Assembly: GCF_027625935.1 (NCBI RefSeq)
Contig: NZ_CP115300.1
Span: forward strand, 7,936,001 to 8,000,000
Direction of reading: 5' to 3'
Length of the DNA: 64,000 nt
DNA from: Streptomyces camelliae
GTDB lineage: Bacteria; Actinomycetota; Actinomycetes; Streptomycetales; Streptomycetaceae
The notes under the pieces are model-generated. The model searched no databases and was not told the origin of the DNA. It was given only the letters and a program-made list of their open reading frames with translations. The translations under genes and the position numbers were made by a program. Within the stretch, counting starts at the first letter, position 1. Every line of letters starts with the position of its first letter. This document shows, in pieces, positions 59,053 through 64,000 of this stretch.

Positions 59053-62000
59053 GTGGTGCCCGGGCTGTTGGCGGTGCCCTCGGCTGTGGCGCGGCTGCTG
59101 ACTGCCCCGCCACGGCTGTTCGCGCCGGCCGTCGGACTCGTCGCCGGTGCCGCGGCCGGAACGGCGCGTGCCGGAGTGCGCGGCGCGGACAGCGCCGTAC
59201 GGGTGGCGAGGGTCGGGCGCAACGCGCTGCCCGGCCCCGGTGGCCGGTGGCGGGCCGGCGCCCGTGCGCACCTCGCGCTGCGTGCAGTGGAGGGGGCGGG
59301 CGGCACGGCGCGGCTGGCGCGCGGGGTGGCCCGGACGCTGGCCGAGCGGCCGGACGTGCTCGTCGCGTACTGGGACCAGGGACTCGCCCGCCTGGTGGTG
59401 ACCGCGACCGGCGAGGAGGCCGCCGACCGGGTCGTGGAACACGCCGCCGACCTGGCCGAGCGGCACGGGCTGGTGCTGTCCGCCGCGGACGTGGAGGAGA
59501 CCACGCATCCGGCCGACCCGGCCGGGGTGCGCGCCGCCGTGGCCGCGCTCGCCGCCGACGGGGTGGGCATCGGCGCCGCGGTCACCGCGTACGCGCTGCG
59601 GCTGCCGCCCTCGCCCCGGCTGGCGACCGCAGTGGTGACGCTGCTGCGGGAGAACCCGCGCTGTCGTGCCTGGCTGCGGGCCCGGCTCGGTGACGCCCCC
59701 ATGGACCTCGGCCTGGCCTGCGCGAACGCCGCCGTCCACGGCGCGGGACAGACCCCCACCTCCTTGGTGCTCGACGGCGCTCTGCGGAGCTGTCAGGTGG
59801 CGGAGACGGTGGCCCGCGCCGCCGCCTTCGACACGGTGCACGACCAGCTCTGCGCGCCCGACCGGCTCAGTCTCCCGGCCGCCGGCGCGCCCCGGCCGCC
59901 CCTACCGGAGTCCCCGGCCCAGGAATACGCCGACCACGCCTTCGCGGGCAGTCTGCTGGGCGCCGCGGCCACCCTGCTGGTCAAGCACGACGGCGCCGAG
60001 GCGGCGGAGGCGGTCCTCGCCGGCTCGCCGAAGGCCGCCCGGTACGGACCTGCCGCCTACCACGCGCTGCTGAGTGCCGCGCTCGCCCGTACGGGAGTGC
60101 TGGTCAGGAACCCGGACCGGCTGCGCCGGCTGGAGCTGGCCGGCACGCTCGTACTGCCCGCCGGCGTACTGCGCACCGACGAGGGAGAGGCGGACCCGTG
60201 GGCCGAACCGGTGCTGGACGCGGCCCGCCGGGCGGGCCTGAGGGTCGTGCTCGTGGACGACCCCGCCCTGGAGGACTTCACCGGCCTCGCCGACCAGGTC
60301 GTGGACGCGCGCCGACCGCTGGACGACGTGGTGTACGAGGCGCGCGGCGACGCGGGCGGGGTGCTCGTCGTGGCCCGGGTGCGCACGGCCGGCGAGCACG
60401 ACGTCCTGGCCGGGCTGTCCGCCGCCGACATCGGCATCGCGCTCACCGACCGCGAGGGCGCGGTGGTCTGGGGCGCGGACATCCTGGCCCTGCACGGACT
60501 GCCCGACGTGTGGCGGGTGCTGACCGCGATTCCGGCCGCCCGCACGGTCGGCCGGCACGCCCAGACCCTGGCCCGCTCCGGCGCCGCGCTCTCCGGTCTC
60601 CTGGTGGCCGTCGGCGAGGCGCGTGGCCCCGGCGGGCGCCTCGCCACCCTGCCGGGACTGCGGCACGCCCCCGTCGACGCCGCCGCCGCGACCGCCCTGT
60701 TCTCCGGCGCCCGGGCCGCGCTCGGCGTGGCGGCGGCCCGGCCCCCGCATCCGCGTCCGCGCGTGCACTGGCACGACCTGGAGGCCGCGGCGGCCCAGGA
60801 GCGGCTGGAACACGAACCGACTGCTGAGACCAGCGACTTGGACGAGCTCCTCGCCCTCGTGCGGTCGGCCGCCGCCGGGGTCACCGGGCACCCGCTCGCC
60901 GCTCCCGCGCGCTGGACGTACCGGCTCGGCCGGGCCGTACGCGGGGAACTCCATGACCCGCTGACCCCGGTCCTCGCGGTCGGCTCGGCGGCCTCGGCGA
61001 TCCTCGGCTCGGTCGTCGACGCCCTGCTCGTCCTCGGCGCCCTCGACCTGAACGCACTGGTCGGCGGCTTCCAACGGCTGCGTGCGGAACGGGCGCTGTC
61101 CGGACTGGTCGCGGAGCAGCAGCGCAAGGCGCGGCTCGTACCGCACGAGGCCGAGGCACCGGCCGGCGGCACCCGCACCGTGGACGCGGGCGAGCTGCGT
61201 CCGGGCGACGAGATCCGGCTGAAGACGGACGACGTGGTGCCCGCGGACGCGCGCCTGCTGTGGCAGGAGGGCCTGGAGGTCGACGAATCGGCCCTGACCG
61301 GCGAGTCGCTGCCGGTGGAGAAGCAGACGGCCCCGACCCCGCACGCACTCGTGGCCGACCGGCGCTGCATGGTCTTCGAGGGGACGACCGTGGTCGCGGG
61401 CCAGGCCCGGGCCGTGGTGGTCGACATCGGTGAGCACACGGAGGCCGCCCGCGCCGTGCACCTCGCCGCCCGCACACCCCCGGCCGCCGGCGTACAGGCC
61501 CGGCTGCAGGAACTCACCCGCGAGGCACTGCCGTTGACCCTGGGGGGCGGCGCCGCGGTGACCGGACTCGCGCTGCTGCGCGGTGCCCCCGTCCGGGAGG
61601 CGGTCAGCGGTGGGGTCGCGGTGGCCGTGGCGGCCGTACCGGAGGGGCTGCCGCTGGTGGCCACGGTCGCCCAGCTGGCGGCCGCCCGGCGGCTGAGCCA
61701 GGGCGGTGTCCTCGTGCGCACCCCGCGCACCCTGGAGGCGCTGGGCCGCATGGACACCGTCTGCTTCGACAAGACGGGCACCCTCACCGAGAACCGGCTG
61801 CGGGTGGTGCGTACATGCGATGCCGAGGGCACGGTCCGCGCGGTGGACGACCCCGGGTCGGCCGGCACCGTCCGGGCCGCCGCCCGCGCCTGCCCGCAAC
61901 CCGACGGCGGTTCCGAGCAGCCGGTGCACGCCACCGACGAGGCCGTGCTGGCGGCGGCCGGTCCCGACCCGGACTGGACGTGGCGCGCGGACCTGCCGTT

Positions 62001-63318
62001 CGAGGCGGCCCGCGGATACGCCGCCGCCGTCGGCCGCAGTGGCGACGGACCGCTCGTGCTCGTGGTCAAGGGCGCCCCGGAGACCGTGCTGCCCGCCTGC
62101 TCCGGAACCCCCGCGCACGCCGCCGAGGCGGCGCAGCGCCTGGCCGGGGACGGCCTGCGGGTGCTGGCGGTGGCGCAGCGGCGGCTCGGCCCGGACGAGG
62201 ATGAGACCGATGTCCTCGAACAGCCGCTGGGGGAGCTGGAGTTCACCGGTCTGCTCGCGCTGTCCGACGTACCGCGCGAGACCTCCACGGCGCTGGTCCG
62301 GGGGCTGCTTGAGGCGGGTGTACGGCCGGTCATGCTCACCGGCGACCATCCGCAGACCGCGCGGGCCGTCGCGGCCGAACTGGGCTGGCCTGAGGACACC
62401 GTGGTGGTCACCGGGGACGAACTGGCGGCCGCGGACCGGGCGGACCGGGCCCGGATGCTGCGCGACGCGGGCGTGGTGGCACGGGTGGCACCCGAGCAGA
62501 AGCTCCAGGTCGTGGAGGCGCTGCGGGACGCTGGCCGGGTCGTCGGCATGGTGGGCGACGGCGCCAACGACGCGGCCGCCATCCGCGCCGCCGACATCGG
62601 GGTCGGGATCAGCGCGCGAGGTTCGGCCGCCGCGCGCAACGCCGCCGACATCGTCCTCACCGACGAGGACCTGACGGTCCTGATCGCCGCCGTCGGCGAG
62701 GGACGGGCGCTGTGGCACAGCGTCGCCGACGCCATCGCCATCCTGATCGGCGGCAACGCGGGCGAGGTCGGCTTCGGCCTCCTCGGCACGCTGCTGTCCG
62801 GCCGGGCGCCGCTGTCCACCCGGCAGATGCTCATGGTGAACCTCTTCACCGACCTGTTTCCGTCGATGGCGGTGGCGGTCACCGAGAAGGAGGACGGCGC
62901 CGACCCGGCACAGGTGGAGGAGCCGGCCGGGGTGCTGGGCGAGCCCCTGCTGCGGCAGATCCGGCACCGGGCGCTCACCACCTGCCTGGGCGCGGTGACG
63001 GCCTGGCTGATCGGCCGGTTCACCCCCGGAACGCCTCGCCGCTCCAGCACGATGGCGCTGTGCGGGGTGGTCGGCACCCAGCTCGTGCAGACCTGGCTGG
63101 ACCGGCGCGAGAGCCGTCTGGTGCAGCTGACCTGCCTGGGCTCCGCCGTGGCGCTGGCCGTGGTGGTGGAGACCCCGGGCGTCAGCCACGCCGTCGGATG
63201 CACCCCGCTCGGCCCGCTCGCCTGGGCCGGCGTCCTGGCGGCGATCTGCGTGGCGCTGGCGGGACAGCGGGCGCTGCCCCGCCTGGAGGAGACGGTACGG
63301 CGGATCCTGCCGCGGTGA
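59053..63318 (+). CDS. Large P-type cation-transporting ATPase (CtpH/CtpI-like)
   Basis: 1421 residues. About 600 residues precede the ATPase core; they include ferredoxin-like segments (ERPDVLVAYWDQGLARLVVTATG) without any CxxC metal site. The core has DESALTGESLPVEK (actuator), AVPEGLPLVATVAQL (helix-4 PEGLPL, not CPC), CFDKTGTLTENRLRVV with phospho-Asp906, VVKGAPETVLP (nucleotide site), MLTGDHPQTARAVAAEL and GMVGDGANDAAAI (hinge). About four to six C-terminal helices follow. Size, PEGL motif and long front match mycobacterial CtpH/CtpI rather than heavy-metal P1B pumps, so a Ca/Mg-type cation or unknown substrate is likely. Confidence 0.88.
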   Translation: MVPGLLAVPSAVARLLTAPPRLFAPAVGLVAGAAAGTARAGVRGADSAVRVARVGRNALPGPGGRWRAGARAHLALRAVEGAGGTARLARGVARTLAERPDVLVAYWDQGLARLVVTATGEEAADRVVEHAADLAERHGLVLSAADVEETTHPADPAGVRAAVAALAADGVGIGAAVTAYALRLPPSPRLATAVVTLLRENPRCRAWLRARLGDAPMDLGLACANAAVHGAGQTPTSLVLDGALRSCQVAETVARAAAFDTVHDQLCAPDRLSLPAAGAPRPPLPESPAQEYADHAFAGSLLGAAATLLVKHDGAEAAEAVLAGSPKAARYGPAAYHALLSAALARTGVLVRNPDRLRRLELAGTLVLPAGVLRTDEGEADPWAEPVLDAARRAGLRVVLVDDPALEDFTGLADQVVDARRPLDDVVYEARGDAGGVLVVARVRTAGEHDVLAGLSAADIGIALTDREGAVVWGADILALHGLPDVWRVLTAIPAARTVGRHAQTLARSGAALSGLLVAVGEARGPGGRLATLPGLRHAPVDAAAATALFSGARAALGVAAARPPHPRPRVHWHDLEAAAAQERLEHEPTAETSDLDELLALVRSAAAGVTGHPLAAPARWTYRLGRAVRGELHDPLTPVLAVGSAASAILGSVVDALLVLGALDLNALVGGFQRLRAERALSGLVAEQQRKARLVPHEAEAPAGGTRTVDAGELRPGDEIRLKTDDVVPADARLLWQEGLEVDESALTGESLPVEKQTAPTPHALVADRRCMVFEGTTVVAGQARAVVVDIGEHTEAARAVHLAARTPPAAGVQARLQELTREALPLTLGGGAAVTGLALLRGAPVREAVSGGVAVAVAAVPEGLPLVATVAQLAAARRLSQGGVLVRTPRTLEALGRMDTVCFDKTGTLTENRLRVVRTCDAEGTVRAVDDPGSAGTVRAAARACPQPDGGSEQPVHATDEAVLAAAGPDPDWTWRADLPFEAARGYAAAVGRSGDGPLVLVVKGAPETVLPACSGTPAHAAEAAQRLAGDGLRVLAVAQRRLGPDEDETDVLEQPLGELEFTGLLALSDVPRETSTALVRGLLEAGVRPVMLTGDHPQTARAVAAELGWPEDTVVVTGDELAAADRADRARMLRDAGVVARVAPEQKLQVVEALRDAGRVVGMVGDGANDAAAIRAADIGVGISARGSAAARNAADIVLTDEDLTVLIAAVGEGRALWHSVADAIAILIGGNAGEVGFGLLGTLLSGRAPLSTRQMLMVNLFTDLFPSMAVAVTEKEDGADPAQVEEPAGVLGEPLLRQIRHRALTTCLGAVTAWLIGRFTPGTPRRSSTMALCGVVGTQLVQTWLDRRESRLVQLTCLGSAVALAVVVETPGVSHAVGCTPLGPLAWAGVLAAICVALAGQRALPRLEETVRRILPR

Positions 63319-63600
63319 CCTGGGGGTGGTACGGCGGGACCTGCCGGGGTGACCTCGGACGTCACGGCGGGACTCGCCGTGGTGACCTCGGACGGCCGGC
63401 GGATCCTGCCGCGGTGACCTCGGTGGTACGGCTGGACCCGCTACCGTGACCTCGGTCGTACTGCTGGACCCGCCGCCGTGGCCTCGGACGGTACGGCTGG
63501 ACCCGCTACCGTGACCTCGGTCGTACTGCTGGACCCGCCGCCGTGGCCTCGGACGGTACGGCGGGACCGCTGACATTGCCTCAGGCTGAAGCGACCTCGG
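63298..63600. repeat. Degenerate ~32-bp tandem array derived from the ATPase 3' end
   Basis: Units of 32-33 bases beginning GTGACCTCGG repeat about eight times after the ATPase stop. Two units combine into a near-perfect 65-bp repeat (63445 and 63510). The 24 bases spanning the ATPase stop (63298-63321) recur exactly at 63397-63420. No other gene lies in this stretch. Confidence 0.85.
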
Positions 63601-63627
63601 ACGGTGCTCGGATCCAGCCGCGGTGAC

Positions 63628-64000
63628 TCAGACCGAGCGCAGGTACTGCTCCGGCACCCGGACCTCGCCGCCCAGCTCGCGGGCCGCGTGCCGGGCCCAG
63701 GAGGGGTTGCGCAGCAGCTCGCGGCCGAGCAGGACGGCGTCGGCCTCGCCGTTCGTCAGGATCTTCTCGGCCTGCTCCGCCTCCGTGATCAGACCCACGG
63801 CGGCGACGGGCAGCGGCGTCTCGGCCTTCACCCGGGCGGCGAACGGCACCTGGTAGCCCGGCTCGGCCGGAATGGTCACGCCGGAGACGTTGCCGCCGGT
63901 GGAGACGTCCAGCAGGTCGACCCCGTGGGCGTGCAGCTCGCGGGCGAACCGGACCGTGTCCTCCGTGGTCCAGCCGCCGTCCTGGAGCCAGTCGGTGGCC
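63628..64000 (-). CDS. NADH:flavin oxidoreductase (YqjM/NamA-like), 5' part outside window
   Basis: The C-terminal ~123 residues of an old-yellow-enzyme: WTTEDTVRFARELHAHGVDLLDVSTGGN, PLPVAAVGLITEAEQAEKIL, GEADAVLLGRELLRNPSWARHAARELG and the end EQYLRSV. VGLITEAEQAE and VLLGRELLRNP are FMN-phosphate-binding strands of the YqjM class. Reduces activated C=C bonds using NADPH. The catalytic part lies beyond 64000. Confidence 0.88.
   Translation of the reverse strand, partial: ATDWLQDGGWTTEDTVRFARELHAHGVDLLDVSTGGNVSGVTIPAEPGYQVPFAARVKAETPLPVAAVGLITEAEQAEKILTNGEADAVLLGRELLRNPSWARHAARELGGEVRVPEQYLRSV

Noticed and set aside
55958..59113. 1051-codon open frame on the minus strand
   Set aside because: It runs antisense through the esterase and repeat protein; composition is the Arg/Pro/Thr pattern of a GC-bias shadow and it contains no motif.
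59902..63576. Long minus-strand frames opposite the P-type ATPase
   Set aside because: The plus strand holds all ATPase motifs; the antisense frames are low-complexity artefacts of G/C third positions.
63298..63600. Possible CRISPR array
   Set aside because: Units are directly adjacent with no unique spacers and vary along the array, and no cas gene is present.

Overview
The window is a high-GC actinobacterial chromosome segment. Its strong G/C third-position bias, many GTG starts and gene families (PaaX, DUF6221, DUF5997, Rv1733c-like, PL3 pectate lyase, SWIM/VWA/MoxR cluster) fit Streptomyces or a close relative. It reads as chromosomal rather than plasmid or phage: there are no rRNA, tRNA, CRISPR or complete transposon genes, but several truncated genes mark old rearrangements.

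Layout. 1-0.8 kb: end of an amidase-like protein. 1.3-10.4 kb: a cell-envelope/sugar cluster made of a membrane-anchored molybdopterin oxidoreductase, two small membrane proteins, a dTDP-rhamnose-4-epimerase-like enzyme, a two-component system, and a tightly coupled four-gene operon (GT2, DUF2064, methyltransferase, GT-C-like membrane protein). Most promoters in it carry the same 11-bp-period direct repeat, so it looks like one regulon. 10.5-16.5 kb: housekeeping and salvage genes (MTA phosphorylase, THEP1 NTPase, two PEBP-family proteins, PCMT, Vms1-like baeRF protein) mixed with remnants of a YdeP oxidoreductase, an NRPS carrier domain and an E2 acyltransferase.

16.7-29.7 kb: a 13-kb minus-strand operon of five genes: DUF4132 protein, 1679-aa protein, MoxR AAA+ ATPase, DUF5682-VWA fusion, SWIM zinc-finger protein. 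It matches the E. coli yehI/molR-yehL-yehM-yehP-yehQ module, with YehM and YehP fused. This is the best candidate for a poorly described system in the window.

29.7-35.4 kb: a scar region with gene fragments, a DUF1330 protein, a MarR-MFS pair, a dienelactone-hydrolase-like protein without its nucleophile, and a frameshifted, truncated tyrosine recombinase beside a large inverted repeat. 35.5-52.5 kb: ordinary core-type genes (DUF5997, solo LysR sensor domain, MFS exporter, HAD phosphatase with Lrp regulator, FUSC protein, phosphogluconolactonase-like protein, CbiX-like protein, GlcNAc kinase-like protein with uracil-DNA glycosylase, BNR propeller protein, HEAT protein, AidB-like dehydrogenase with divergent PaaX and DUF6221). 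52.8-64 kb: a SNF2 helicase, a secreted pectate lyase and an SGNH esterase flanking LacI-type operators, a repeat-rich protein coupled to a large P-type ATPase, a tandem-repeat array derived from the ATPase 3' end, and the end of an old-yellow-enzyme gene.
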